A DNA stretch of 64,000 nt from Luteitalea sp. (GTDB lineage: Bacteria > Acidobacteriota > Vicinamibacteria > Vicinamibacterales > Vicinamibacteraceae), in assembly GCA_009377605.1 (NCBI GenBank), contig WHTT01000013.1, positions 1 to 64,000 of the forward strand. Direction: 5' to 3'. Below are positions 16,894-26,248 of this stretch, piece after piece. A model generated the notes under the pieces. It saw only the letters and a list, made by a program, of their open reading frames with translations, was not told the origin of the DNA and did not search any database. Within the stretch, counting starts at the first letter, position 1; each line of letters starts with the position of its first letter. Made by a program: the position numbers and the translations under genes.

Positions 16894-19476
16894 CGTCGCG
16901 TCGCGCGCGCCGGCCAGGACTTCGAGAAGCTCAGCGCGCAACGGCCGCTGCACATCTCCAGTCAGCTTGCGTCCTTCGCGGGTAATGTGAAAGACGTCAA
17001 TCGCGCGCCGGCCCTCGGTCGAGATGAGCACCAGGTCGATGTCGCAGCCGTGACGAGAGACGACGCGGCTGACGCGGAAGAGGAGTCCCCAGGCGTTATC
17101 GGCCACGATTTCGAGAATCGTGTGGCGCTGGGAGTACTGCTCGTCGAAATGGACCACCGGTTTGATCCGCCGTGGACGATGCCGGCCGAGAAGGCCGCGC
17201 GCCTTGCCACGGAGCCTGGACGCGACATCGAGCCGGCCGGCGACAGCCTCCTGCAGCACGCGAATGAGCTCGCGGTCCGCGGCGGCGTTCAGGCGGAGGA
17301 AGTCGTCGCCGTCCACGAACTCGAAGAGGTCGAGCACGAGTCCGTGCCGGTTGGTCATGGCCTGCCCCCGCAGGATGTCCATGCCGAAGTACGACAGCAC
17401 GCCGCAGATGTTGGAGAAGAGCAGCGGCTTGTTGAGCGAGACGACGGTCAGGTGCCAGATGTCGCGGCCACGGCCCCCGTCGTGCTTGCGCGTCAACGCG
17501 CAGTGGACTTCCTCCGGTTGGATGTTTTGCGAGAGCCGCACGTGCTCGCAGATCGTAGGCGGGGCGACCAGACGTAAGTATCGACGGGGCAGCCCGTCGA
17601 GGAATCTCTCGAGCGTGGCCTCGGACACGTCAGGGAGCCCCCTGGCGAGCTCTTCCAGGTTGTTGTCGGTTGCCCGAATGATCTCCTCGCCGTAAGCGAG
17701 CGTCAGGTAGTTGTACGTGTCGACGTACAGCCGCCAGAGCAGATCCTCTTGCCATGGCGTGAGGACGTCGGGGCCCACCGCGTCGATGTCGACCAAGGTC
17801 ATGAGGCAGAGCAGCTTGAGATTCAGCTCTGTCCCCACCAGATTCGCGAAACGCTTGACCACTTGCGGGTCTTCGATATCCCGCCGAAACGCCACCGCAG
17901 ACATTTCCAGATGGTTGGCGATGAGGAACTGCACCGTGTCGGCGATGTCCGGTGCCACCTGAAACCGCGCGAGGGGACCCTGCACGAGCCGCACACTCTC
18001 GCCGGCGTGCCCGCCGTCGGTCCATTTGCCCACGTCGTGGAACACGAGGGCGAAGACCAGCACCTCTGGCTCCTCGAGCTCCTGAAGGAGTGCGGCAAAC
18101 CGCCGCCACCTGACGGGCGGCCGCGTGCTCAGGCGCTCGAGGCCGCGAATCGTGAGGAGCGTGTGCTCGTCGACCGTGTACTTGTGGAAGAAATCACGAA
18201 TGACACGGCAGTACACCTTGCGGAACTCCGGGAACATCTGGCCGAGCAGCCCGCAGTCGTGCATCTCGGAGAGCCGGTCGTACAGGCCGGTGTGGGGACG
18301 CAGGAACAGAAGGAACGCGTCACACTCGGCGTCGGTAGGGAGGAACTGTTCGGCGCTGTATCGGCCGACATGGCGCTCGATGCAGAGAAGCGCCTCTGGC
18401 GAGACCGGACAACCGCGCTCGAGCGCGACACGAAACGCGCCGGGCCAGGTCTGCGGCTGGAGGGAGGCGCGCGCCATGTCGACGAACCGAACGCCGGACG
18501 CAACCAGCTCGAGGTTTTCGCCCGCCTTCGCTTCGCTTCGGCGAGGCAAGCCCGACCTGGCACGCTCGACTGGACGCGGCGCGGCGGCTTGCACGGCCGC
18601 CTCCAGCGCCCGGAAGACGAGGCGCGCGTGGTAGAAGTAAGCGCTCATGAGCGCTTCGACCTGGTGGTGCGGCTCGGCACCCGGACAGCCGAACAGTGCG
18701 GCCACCCGTTCCTGCAGGGCCGCATCCAGGACGTTCGCGTTGCGGCCGCGCTCCAGATGCAAGATCGATCGAATGCGGAACAGGAAATCCTCCGCCTCGT
18801 CGAGACGATTGCCATCGTCCGCCCGGGCCGCATCCATTGGACCGAGCGCGCGAATGGCCGTGACGTCGCGCAACGCGCCGGGCGCCTCCTTGACGTCGGG
18901 CTCGAGCTGATAAATGGTCCCGTTGAAGCGTGTGTGCCGCCGATCGATGAGCGAGCGGAGCATCTGGCTGGCCGGCGTCCGCCACGGGGAGCTGTCCTCG
19001 AGGCAGAGTCGCGCGAAGGTCTCGTAGACGGCCTTGTCGCCGTCGAGCAGCCTCGCGTCGAGCAGCGCCAGCAAGAACTCGGGATTGTCGTGGTCGACCT
19101 GCTGCAGCTCTGCGAGCTCACGAACCTGGTGGCCCACCTGCAACTGCAGGTCCCAGAGCGGGTGGAGCAACGCCCTCACGAATCGCGCTTCGGCGTCGCG
19201 GATCGGACCGTCGACCAGCACCAAGATGTCGATATCGGAGTGGAGGCAGAGCTGCCTGCGTCCATAACCGCCCAGAGCCACCAGGGCGAGTGGCGTGTCG
19301 GTATGCCGGCGCGCGGTCGAGTACAGACGACGAACAATCTGATCGATGTCGTTGGTATACCGGCCGATTGCGTCGATTCCACCGCGCGCAACGGCGATCT
19401 CAGCGGACACGGCCGCGCGGGCGGCTTCGAGCGCCCGGACGAGCGGGAGGTCAGTTTCTGAGGCTTGGACGTTCAC
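16852..19476 (-). CDS. glnD: [protein-PII] uridylyltransferase / uridylyl-removing enzyme
   Basis: 874 residues from the GTG at 19476, close to the usual length near 890; the frame is open another 133 codons upstream, but that part only shadows amtB. A nucleotidyltransferase domain carries ALGGYGRRQLCLHSDIDILV (about residues 67-86; Ser80, Asp81, Asp83). An HD domain follows with HTLLTI and FHDVGKW. Two C-terminal ACT domains show SLNKPLLFSNICGVLSYFGM and DNAWGLLFRVSRVVSRHG, which sense glutamine. The enzyme uridylylates PII at low nitrogen and removes the group at high nitrogen. It lies downstream of glnB and amtB on the same strand; a strong hairpin separates amtB from glnD, so read-through may be limited. 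No clear ribosome binding site was seen for the GTG. Confidence 0.92.
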   Translation of the reverse strand: MNVQASETDLPLVRALEAARAAVSAEIAVARGGIDAIGRYTNDIDQIVRRLYSTARRHTDTPLALVALGGYGRRQLCLHSDIDILVLVDGPIRDAEARFVRALLHPLWDLQLQVGHQVRELAELQQVDHDNPEFLLALLDARLLDGDKAVYETFARLCLEDSSPWRTPASQMLRSLIDRRHTRFNGTIYQLEPDVKEAPGALRDVTAIRALGPMDAARADDGNRLDEAEDFLFRIRSILHLERGRNANVLDAALQERVAALFGCPGAEPHHQVEALMSAYFYHARLVFRALEAAVQAAAPRPVERARSGLPRRSEAKAGENLELVASGVRFVDMARASLQPQTWPGAFRVALERGCPVSPEALLCIERHVGRYSAEQFLPTDAECDAFLLFLRPHTGLYDRLSEMHDCGLLGQMFPEFRKVYCRVIRDFFHKYTVDEHTLLTIRGLERLSTRPPVRWRRFAALLQELEEPEVLVFALVFHDVGKWTDGGHAGESVRLVQGPLARFQVAPDIADTVQFLIANHLEMSAVAFRRDIEDPQVVKRFANLVGTELNLKLLCLMTLVDIDAVGPDVLTPWQEDLLWRLYVDTYNYLTLAYGEEIIRATDNNLEELARGLPDVSEATLERFLDGLPRRYLRLVAPPTICEHVRLSQNIQPEEVHCALTRKHDGGRGRDIWHLTVVSLNKPLLFSNICGVLSYFGMDILRGQAMTNRHGLVLDLFEFVDGDDFLRLNAAADRELIRVLQEAVAGRLDVASRLRGKARGLLGRHRPRRIKPVVHFDEQYSQRHTILEIVADNAWGLLFRVSRVVSRHGCDIDLVLISTEGRRAIDVFHITREGRKLTGDVQRPLRAELLEVLAGARDATSDECRAGAAWHYG

Positions 19477-19524
19477 GGGAACTAGGAATCGGGCCGGAGC
19501 GCGTGACGCCTTGCATTGTATTCT

Positions 19525-19580
19525 CGTACGTAGCGGGCGAGGGGCCCTGAGCTTGTCGAAGGGACCCCTCGCTACGTACG
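19525..19580. terminator. long hairpin between amtB and glnD
   Basis: CGTACGTAGCG (19525-19535) pairs with CGCTACGTACG (19570-19580), and the inner GCGAGGGG pairs with CCCCTCG, around a loop containing GAGCTTGTCGAAGGG. The inner part belongs to the common CCCTGAGCTTGTCGAAGGG-type repeat. It probably attenuates amtB transcripts before glnD. Confidence 0.6.
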
Positions 19581-19595
19581 GATCCTGATTCCTGC

Positions 19596-21032
19596 CTAGA
19601 CGTGGGCAATCGAATCGCCCGGGTAGGCCTCCATCCCCATCTCGGTGACGTCGAGGCCTTGCATTTCGCCCTGAGGATCCACGCGGATCCCGCCCAGCGC
19701 TTTCAGCACTCCCCAGACCACGAGCGAGAGTGCCAGGGTGAAGACTCCAACGGCCACCACGCCGACGATTTGGCTCCCGAGCAAACCGAAACCGCCGCCG
19801 GTGAACAGGCCATTGCGGTCGATGCCGCCAGGCGCCGCCGTGGTGGCAAACAGCCCGACCGCGAGCGTGCCCCACACCCCGTTGGTCAAGTGGACCGACA
19901 GCGCGCCGACCGGGTCGTCAATCCGAGCCTTGTCGAAGCCCATCACGCTCAGAACCACGAGCACGCCGGCGATCAGCCCGATGATGAGCGACGCCCCGAC
20001 CGAGACGAACGCGCACGGTGCCGTGATGGCAACCAGTCCGGCCAGCGCGCCGTTGATCGTCATGCTGAAGTCCGGCTTGCCGAGCACCGCCCACGCGGTG
20101 ATGGTGGCCGCCAGCAGACCGGCCGCGCACGCGATGTTGGTGGTGACCACGATGTGTGAGACCGCAGCGGCACCTTCGCCTGAGATGCCCATCGTGCTGC
20201 CTGGATTGAACCCGAACCATCCGAGCCAGAGGATCATGCCGCCCAGGAACGCGAGCGCCATACTGTGCCCTGGAATCGGGTGCACGCGGCCGTCCCGGTA
20301 CTTCCCGATTCGCGGGCCGAGCAGCAGAATACCGGCGAGCCCGGCCCAGCCGCCGACCGAGTGCACGACCGTCGACCCGGCGAAGTCCCACATGCCGAGC
20401 TCGGCGAGCCAGCCGCCGCCCCAGATCCAGTGGCCGGTCACCGGATAGCCGATGGCCACGAGGACGAACGCGAAGATCATGAAGGCTCGGTAGTGGATCC
20501 GCTCAGCGACGCAGCCCGAGACGATCGTGGCCGCGGTCCCGGCGAAGACGAGCTGGAAGAAGAATTTCGCAAACAGCGGCACACCGGTCCAATTGATGGA
20601 CGAATAGACGCCCTGGTACGCGTCGCCGGTCACGGGGCTGTTGTCCGCACCCAGCAGCATCCATCCGGACGTGCCGAACCAGGACGTGCCATCGCCGAAC
20701 ATGAGCGACCAGCCGACGAGCCAGAACGCGATGGACGAGATGCCGAACACCACGAAGTTCTTGGCCAGGATGTTGACGGCGTTCTTGGCCCGACAGAATC
20801 CGGCCTCCACGCAGCCGAATCCGGTGTTCATGAAGAACACCAGGAATCCGGCGACGAGGACCCACAGCGTGTCGACCGCCACGTCGGTCGTCCACACTGT
20901 CTCGGCCGCCTCCGCCGCTTCCTGCGCCCATGCGGCGCCAGGGATGGCAAACACCATACCCATGCCGAGCAAGGCCAACGCTAAACGCGGCCGACGCCGG
21001 TCCGAAATCTGTCGTCGATCGGTGTGCATCAT
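19596..21032 (-). CDS. amtB: ammonium transporter
   Basis: 478 residues from the ATG at 21032, where AGGGAG precedes adjacent ATG codons; a longer frame to 21086 lacks support. A signal peptide (about residues 14-36, ending AAWA) is normal for Amt proteins. Eleven membrane helices follow. The pore twin histidines are His224 (VVHSVGGWAG) and His381 (SVHLTNGVWG). The phenylalanine-gate region KFFFQLVFAGTAATIVSG and the FGFNPGS motif are intact. It conducts ammonium and is normally blocked by de-uridylylated PII. It is co-transcribed with glnB, whose stop is 66 bases upstream. Confidence 0.95.
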   Translation of the reverse strand: MMHTDRRQISDRRRPRLALALLGMGMVFAIPGAAWAQEAAEAAETVWTTDVAVDTLWVLVAGFLVFFMNTGFGCVEAGFCRAKNAVNILAKNFVVFGISSIAFWLVGWSLMFGDGTSWFGTSGWMLLGADNSPVTGDAYQGVYSSINWTGVPLFAKFFFQLVFAGTAATIVSGCVAERIHYRAFMIFAFVLVAIGYPVTGHWIWGGGWLAELGMWDFAGSTVVHSVGGWAGLAGILLLGPRIGKYRDGRVHPIPGHSMALAFLGGMILWLGWFGFNPGSTMGISGEGAAAVSHIVVTTNIACAAGLLAATITAWAVLGKPDFSMTINGALAGLVAITAPCAFVSVGASLIIGLIAGVLVVLSVMGFDKARIDDPVGALSVHLTNGVWGTLAVGLFATTAAPGGIDRNGLFTGGGFGLLGSQIVGVVAVGVFTLALSLVVWGVLKALGGIRVDPQGEMQGLDVTEMGMEAYPGDSIAHV

Positions 21033-21098
21033 GACTCCCTGTCCTCGCTCTCTTTCGCCTGGTAATGAAATCGCGCGACCACTCATGGAAGGCGTCCT

Positions 21099-21452
<354 letters not shown>

Positions 21453-21500
21453 TCAGGTTCGATGACGGCAGACGCCTGCCGAGACAACCCGTAGAATCCC

Positions 21501-21516
21501 AGCAAGACGTTGGCCA
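21501..21516 (-). promoter_or_regulatory. sigma-54 promoter of glnB-amtB
   Basis: On the minus strand the sequence reads TGGCCAACGTCTTGCT. It has GG and GC exactly 12 bases apart, as required for the -24/-12 elements (consensus TGGCACN5TTGCW). It lies about 64 bases upstream of the glnB ATG, leaving a leader of about 50 bases. Its presence at a PII/ammonium-transporter operon next to a sigma-54 activator is the expected arrangement. Confidence 0.75.
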
Positions 21517-21645
21517 GGTTAGCTCGACGAGCTGTTTCTGGTCGGATTTCCAATGATTAGCCGCAAAAATGTGGAGATCTCCTGCGAGCGCGGCGAGAGG
21601 CATCACAGGATCATTACAACAATTACGTCGCAAGTTTGCCGCATA

Positions 21646-21654
21646 GGCGACAAT
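21646..21654. promoter_or_regulatory. candidate upstream activator half-site
   Basis: GGCGACAAT, about 145 bases upstream of the glnB -12 element, a normal enhancer distance. It matches a half-site of the palindrome at 15115-15143 in front of the activator gene. Confidence 0.35.
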
Positions 21655-21764
21655 CGTGTCAGATTGAGCCGCCCGTCCTTCATCAGCGAAGCGACACACG
21701 TTCCCCTTCTTCTCTTCGTCTGCATTCCGCACCCCCCTTTACCGCAGTCCTCCCGTTGGGCACA

Positions 21765-23069
21765 ATGCGAGGGATGGATCGACGCGCATTCCTCGGGTGG
21801 GCAGGCGGCCTGGCCGGCGTTGCCGGCTTCCCCCGCGAGATCGACGACACTCCGGCGTTTCGCGTCGACGGTCGACGCGACGTTCCCAGATACAGCTCCA
21901 GTGCGACATCTGCGAGCGGCGCCGCGGATCGACAGCGCTGGATCGAGCTCCTCACGCGGCTGGCGGATCCGGTGCTCACCAACCTCGCGGAGGGGCGGCT
22001 GAAAGAGCGCATGCCGGTCGAGGCAGCGCCGGAGACCGTCGACGAGCGCCGGCTCTTCACCCACCTGGAAGCCGTGGGACGTCTTCTCGCCGGTCTCGCA
22101 CCCTGGATTGAGCTGGGAGACGATGGCAGTGAAGAAGGACGGTTGCGTGGGAAGTACGCAGAGCTGGCGCGCCGAGCGATTGCCGTCGGCACCGATCCGG
22201 CGTCGCCGGACGCCCTCGATTTCACCAACGGTGGCCAGGCGCTGGTCGATGCTGCCTTTCTCGCGCACGCCACGCTACGCGCCCCACGCGCGCTGAACGA
22301 CGGGCTCGATACGGCGACGCGCGAGCGACTCGTGGCGGCGTTGGGCGCCGCCCGCGTGCACCTGCCCGGGTTCAACAACTGGCTGTTGTTCTCCGCGACG
22401 CTCGAGGCAGCGCTGTGCAGAATGGGTGCGGATTGGGACCGGATGCGCGTCGACTACGCGCTCCGCCAGCACGAGCAGTGGTACGTCGGGGATGGGCTGT
22501 ACAGTGACGGTCCCAACTTCAAGTGGGACTACTACAACAGCTACGTCATTCAGCCGATGCTCATCGACATCCTCGCATCGTGTGGCAAGGAAAGTAGCCA
22601 ATGGCTGCCGTTTCGCGAGCCGGTGCTCCGTCGCGCCCGCCGGTACGCCGGCGTCCTCGAGCGGCTGATCGCGGCCGATGGGTCGTTTCCGGCCATCGGA
22701 CGCTCGATCGCATACCGCTGTGGCGCATTCCAGCTCTTGGCGCAAATGGCGCTCAGGCGCGAGCTCCCGTGGCCGATGCCGCCCGCGCAGGCGCGCACCG
22801 CGCTCACGGCTGTCATTCGGCGCACGCTCGAAGCGCCCGGGACGTTCGATGACGACGGCTGGCTCACGATTGGTCTCTGCGGGCACCAGCCGGAGATCGG
22901 CGAGACGTATATGTCCACGGGCAGTCTGTACCTGTGTGCCACGGCGTTCCTGCCGCTTGGCCTGCCTCCATCCGACGAGTTCTGGACGGCACCGCCGCAG
23001 CCCTGGACCTCCCAGCTTGCCTGGTCCGGCCAGCCGGTTCGCGGCGATCACGCGTTGCAGCCCACATAA
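21765..23069 (+). CDS. DUF2264 family protein with Tat-type signal
   Basis: 434 residues from the ATG at 21765; an ATG at 21774 is also possible. MDRRAFLGWAGGLAGVAG is a twin-arginine-like signal. The DUF2264 pattern is clear: LTRLADPVLTNLAEGRLKER, then FNNWLLFSATLEAALCRMG, WYVGDGLYSDGPNFKWDYYN, and late TIGLCGHQPEIGETYMSTGS. The fold is an (alpha/alpha)6 toroid like many polysaccharide-active enzymes, and members have been placed among glycoside hydrolases; the substrate here cannot be named. It shares an upstream region with glnB but points away. A run of TTCGAGG repeats follows the stop. Confidence 0.85.
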   Translation: MRGMDRRAFLGWAGGLAGVAGFPREIDDTPAFRVDGRRDVPRYSSSATSASGAADRQRWIELLTRLADPVLTNLAEGRLKERMPVEAAPETVDERRLFTHLEAVGRLLAGLAPWIELGDDGSEEGRLRGKYAELARRAIAVGTDPASPDALDFTNGGQALVDAAFLAHATLRAPRALNDGLDTATRERLVAALGAARVHLPGFNNWLLFSATLEAALCRMGADWDRMRVDYALRQHEQWYVGDGLYSDGPNFKWDYYNSYVIQPMLIDILASCGKESSQWLPFREPVLRRARRYAGVLERLIAADGSFPAIGRSIAYRCGAFQLLAQMALRRELPWPMPPAQARTALTAVIRRTLEAPGTFDDDGWLTIGLCGHQPEIGETYMSTGSLYLCATAFLPLGLPPSDEFWTAPPQPWTSQLAWSGQPVRGDHALQPT

Positions 23070-23070
23070 A

Positions 23071-23263
23071 GGTTCGAGGTTCGAGGTTCAAGGTTCGAGG
23101 TTCAACGTACGTGCAAGGTTCAACGCCGGAGGTGTCCTTCGATGCTTCAGAGTAAGGGCTTGACGGAAGGGTTCGGCGTTCCAGCCCCGGCGCTCGACGC
23201 CAACCCGTCCGCAGGAACTCACCTCCCACCTCGAACCTCTTACCTCGAACCTCGTACCTCCTT
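23071..23263. repeat. TTCGAGG string repeats, inverted across a 190-base region
   Basis: The left part reads GGTTCGAGGTTCGAGGTTCA with further copies to about 23123. The right part (about 23221-23263) has the same unit inverted (CCTCGAACCTCTTACCTCGA and on). The right arm overlaps the 3' end of pncA and supplies its last codons. Confidence 0.8.
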
Positions 23264-23851
23264 CATCAATGCCTCGGAGGAGGCGACCCGCGCGCCGGCG
23301 TGCTGCATCGCGTCGATGGCTGCCTCGGCGTCTCCAGGCTTCACGCCAACCGCCGCCACCGCGTCGCGAATCACGTCCACCTCGAGGCCGTGCCGCCGTG
23401 CGTCGGTGACGCTGTTCTTCACACAGTAGTCGGTTGCCAGGCCGCCGACGTAGAGATGCGTGACGGCGCGCCGCCGCAGATCGGTCAGGAAATCGGTCCC
23501 GTCATGTGTGGTTCCCTCGAACGCCGAGTAGCCGTGGCTCTCCGCATCTTGTCCTTTGCTGATGACGAGCACGGTCTCGGGGAGCGCGAGATCCGGATGG
23601 AACGCCGCGCCAGCCGTATTCTGCACACAGTGCACTGGCCATGGGCCGCCGTATGCGGCGAAGTGGCTGGTGCGCGGCGGATGCCAGTCACGCGACGCAT
23701 ACACCGGCCAGCCCTTTGCCCGAGCGTAGTCGATCCATCCATTCAACACAGGAACGACGGTGTCTCCCCGCGATACGGCGAGTGCCCCTCCCTCACAAAA
23801 GTCGTTCTGCACGTCGACGATCAACAGCGCAGCGTGAGATTCGTCGCTCAT
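23240..23851 (-). CDS. pncA: nicotinamidase
   Basis: 203 residues from the ATG at 23851. It deamidates nicotinamide to nicotinate in NAD salvage. The catalytic triad is Asp13 (IVDVQNDFC), Lys99 (VISKGQDAES) and Cys143 (LATDYCVKNS). Metal ligands Asp55 and His57 lie in SRDWHP and His74 in WPVHC. Fits the bacterial PncA length. The last residues (VRGSR) and stop come from a TTCGAGG-type repeat. It is divergent from pncB, with 62 bases between start codons, which suggests coordinated control from one promoter region. Confidence 0.93.
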   Translation of the reverse strand: MSDESHAALLIVDVQNDFCEGGALAVSRGDTVVPVLNGWIDYARAKGWPVYASRDWHPPRTSHFAAYGGPWPVHCVQNTAGAAFHPDLALPETVLVISKGQDAESHGYSAFEGTTHDGTDFLTDLRRRAVTHLYVGGLATDYCVKNSVTDARRHGLEVDVIRDAVAAVGVKPGDAEAAIDAMQHAGARVASSEALMKEVRGSR

Positions 23852-23913
23852 GAGATCATGATAGCCCGGGCGTGACGTCCGGGAGTCTTGAGTCCTCAAC
23901 GCCTTTGACCCTT

Positions 23914-25248
23914 ATGCGGGTGAGTGCTCTCGTTAGCGATCTGTACGAGCTCACGATGACGGCTGGCTACCACGCGTCTGGCCAGGCGCGTGCCACCTTC
24001 GAGCTGTTCGTGCGTGAGCTCCCGCCGACAAGGTCTTTTCTCATCGCGGCCGGGATCGATCAAGCCCTCGAGTACCTCGAGCCGCTGGCGTTCGCCCAGG
24101 ATGAGATCGCGTACTTGCGCTCGGTACCGGCGCTCGGCAACGCACCGGCGTCGTTCTTCGACGACTACTTGGCGCGGTTTCGTTTCACTGGTGAGGTATG
24201 GGCCGTCGCGGAGGGAACGCTGGTGTTTGCGCAGCAACCGCTGCTGCGTGTGACCGCACCCGTCGGCGAGGCCCAAATCGTCGAAACGGCGCTCCTCAGT
24301 ATTGTCGGATTCCAAACATCGGTTGCCAGCAAAGCCGCGCGGGTGGTCGCGGCGGCCGAGGGGCGGCCCGTGGTCGAGTTCGGCAGCCGCCGCGCGCATG
24401 GACCGGAGGCGGCTCGCTACGCGGCGCGCGCTGCGTATCTGGCTGGCTGCGCCTCGACGTCGAATGTCGAAGCCGGCTTCCTCTTCGGCATCCCGGTCTC
24501 GGGGACGATGGCGCACTCCTGGGTGATGTCGTTTGCTTCCGAGCTCGATGCGTTTCGGACGTTTGCATCGGTGCACGGACCGGATAGCGTGTTCATCATC
24601 GACACCTACGATCCGCTGGTGGCGGTCGGCCGCATCGTCGACGCTGGGCTGCGTCCGTCCGGCGTGCGGCTCGATAGCGGAGATCTCGTGGCGCTGAGCC
24701 GTGCTGTCCGCCAGGCGCTCGATGCTGGCGGTCTTCGTGAAACGCGTGTGTTCGCGAGCGGCGACCTCGATGAGCACCGCGTGGCAGCCCTCCTTGCCGC
24801 CCAGGCGCCCATCGATGCGTTTGGGGTCGGCACGGCCGTGAGCACGTCGAGTGACGCCCCCGCGCTCGGTGCCGTCTACAAGCTGATCGAGATCGAGCGG
24901 CAGGGCGTGCCGGCGCCCGCCATGAAGCTGAGCCCAGGCAAGCGCCTCTATCCTGGGCGCAAACAGATCTGGCGTCTCGTCGAGGATGGCGTGATGCGGC
25001 GCGACGTTGTCGCCACGGCCGACGAAGCCGGTCCTCCAGGCGCCACGCCGCTTCTCACGTGCGTCATGCGTGGCGGACGCCGACTCGACGTGCGCGCCTC
25101 GCTCGCGGCCCTGCGCGATCGGTCGGCCGCCGAGCAGCTGCGCCTTCCGCCGCGCGTGCGGCAGCTCCGCGACGGCGACCGGTACCCGGTGGCGATGAGT
25201 GAGGGGCTCGAGCGCCTCGCCGACGAAGTTGCGGGACGAATACAGTGA
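23914..25248 (+). CDS. pncB: nicotinate phosphoribosyltransferase
   Basis: 444 residues from the ATG at 23914, chosen because the conserved LVSDLYELTMTAGYH begins seven residues later; a GTG at 23872 is possible but adds nothing recognisable. Conserved segments include FELFVRELPPTRSFLIAAGI, EFGSRRAHGPEAARYAARAA, STSNVEAGFLFGIPVSGTMA, and VRLDSGDLVALSRAVRQ with GVGTAVSTSSDAP near the phosphate-binding end. It converts nicotinate to its mononucleotide (Preiss-Handler pathway), using the product of the divergent pncA. Confidence 0.93.
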   Translation: MRVSALVSDLYELTMTAGYHASGQARATFELFVRELPPTRSFLIAAGIDQALEYLEPLAFAQDEIAYLRSVPALGNAPASFFDDYLARFRFTGEVWAVAEGTLVFAQQPLLRVTAPVGEAQIVETALLSIVGFQTSVASKAARVVAAAEGRPVVEFGSRRAHGPEAARYAARAAYLAGCASTSNVEAGFLFGIPVSGTMAHSWVMSFASELDAFRTFASVHGPDSVFIIDTYDPLVAVGRIVDAGLRPSGVRLDSGDLVALSRAVRQALDAGGLRETRVFASGDLDEHRVAALLAAQAPIDAFGVGTAVSTSSDAPALGAVYKLIEIERQGVPAPAMKLSPGKRLYPGRKQIWRLVEDGVMRRDVVATADEAGPPGATPLLTCVMRGGRRLDVRASLAALRDRSAAEQLRLPPRVRQLRDGDRYPVAMSEGLERLADEVAGRIQ

Positions 25249-25279
25249 CCACTGACCACTGATCACTGATCACTGTATT
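25239..25279. terminator. palindromic heptad repeat between convergent pncB and TraB genes
   Basis: AATACAGTGA (25239-25248) and TCACTGTATT (25270-25279) form a perfect 10-base inverted repeat around heptads TGACCAC, TGACCAC, TGATCAC, TGATCAC. Both convergent genes stop inside it (25246-25248 and 25263-25265). Confidence 0.65.
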
Positions 25280-26240
25280 TGATCCGTGTGACTCGGAAGC
25301 GTGCGTCGCGCAAGAGCGCCGGGATTCCTTCCGGGCCCGAGAGGTGGAGGGCGCCGACCGCGAAGAAGTGCACTGTGGATGGCTCGGCGCGCCGAATCGC
25401 GGCGATGCGCTCCGCCATCCGCCGGTTGCGCGAGACGAGCATGACGTCGTGAAACTTGCGGGCGAGCGCCACATCAGTCGCGGTGTCCATCAGAAGCTCG
25501 TTCAGTTGGTGGAGATTGCCAGCGAGATAGGCCTCGACCAGCTCCTCTGCCGGCGTGGTGTGCGTTTGACGCGCGCGATCCAATTCGTCGAGTGCTGCGC
25601 GCAGCATGGCAGTCTGCTCGGCGTGGGTGAAGCGGTCGAAGGCTGCAACCTGCTCGTCCACCGTTTCGAGGGCTGCGACCTGTTTGCCGTCTGCGTGGGC
25701 GCGTGCATACAGCACGGCGTCGAGCGGCTGGCGTCCTGCGGCAAGCTCAGGGAGGTAGTCGAGCAGCGCGACCTGCCCGAGGGCGGCCCACGGCTTCAAG
25801 CGGTCGAGCATCGTTTCGAGTGCGTCGGCAGTGGCGTCCGGCACTGCGGCGTCGCTCATCGCGGTCTGGAAGGTCTTCAACAGCCGTGTGTGTAGCGCCT
25901 CCCCGAGAATGTCTTGCAGGCGCTGGTGAGGCGGCAGCGTCACGCGATCGTTGAGCGTCAGCCGCGTCGTGAGATCCATGGGAATCTCGGTGTAGAGCGC
26001 GCTCGCCTCGGCAAGCGCGTCGTCGACGGGTACCGGGAGCTGCAGCACCCGCGCGTCTGGGACGTGAATCGTGCCAAAGAGGTAAGCAGGAGCACGACCG
26101 TCGACCCGCCAGAGGAGCGGGTCGCTTGCTGCAGGTCGGTCGGCGGCGTCGCCTTTGGGTTGTGGCGCTGCGCCCGTGAGGGCGATCGTCAGCGCGAGCA
26201 GCACCGCGGTTGCCGTCGAGACCAATAGCCTCACAGCCAC
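25263..26240 (-). CDS. TraB/GumN family protein
   Basis: 325 residues from a GTG at 26240 preceded by AAGGGG. Signal peptide at about residues 1-24. The family marks are near the two ends: PAYLFGTIHVPDARVL and VHFFAVGALHLSGPEGIPAL, the paired GTxH and GxxH motifs of the TIKI/TraB/GumN metal-dependent protease-like clan. Probably periplasmic. It starts eight bases after the GH15 stop and is likely in one operon with it. The last residues (KYSDQ) overlap the terminal repeat. Confidence 0.88.
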   Translation of the reverse strand: MAVRLLVSTATAVLLALTIALTGAAPQPKGDAADRPAASDPLLWRVDGRAPAYLFGTIHVPDARVLQLPVPVDDALAEASALYTEIPMDLTTRLTLNDRVTLPPHQRLQDILGEALHTRLLKTFQTAMSDAAVPDATADALETMLDRLKPWAALGQVALLDYLPELAAGRQPLDAVLYARAHADGKQVAALETVDEQVAAFDRFTHAEQTAMLRAALDELDRARQTHTTPAEELVEAYLAGNLHQLNELLMDTATDVALARKFHDVMLVSRNRRMAERIAAIRRAEPSTVHFFAVGALHLSGPEGIPALLRDARFRVTRIKYSDQ

Positions 26241-26248
26241 AGACCCCT

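Noticed and set aside
17749-19461. 570-codon open frame on the plus strand
   Set aside because: It lies antisense to glnD throughout, has no family motif and its composition (His/Gln/Arg/Glu-rich) is that of a shadow frame in GC-rich DNA.
19477-19875. 133-codon upstream extension of glnD
   Set aside because: It overlaps the amtB 3' end in another frame and has no homology to GlnD; the family N-terminus fits a start at 19476.
21765-23069. DUF2264 gene as part of the nitrogen block
   Set aside because: It points away from glnB and nothing links its product to nitrogen; adjacency is probably chance.
23071-23123. GGTTCGA-containing string as tRNA T-arm or CRISPR-like array
   Set aside because: Units are degenerate 7-8-base strings without spacers, and no acceptor or anticodon stems are present.
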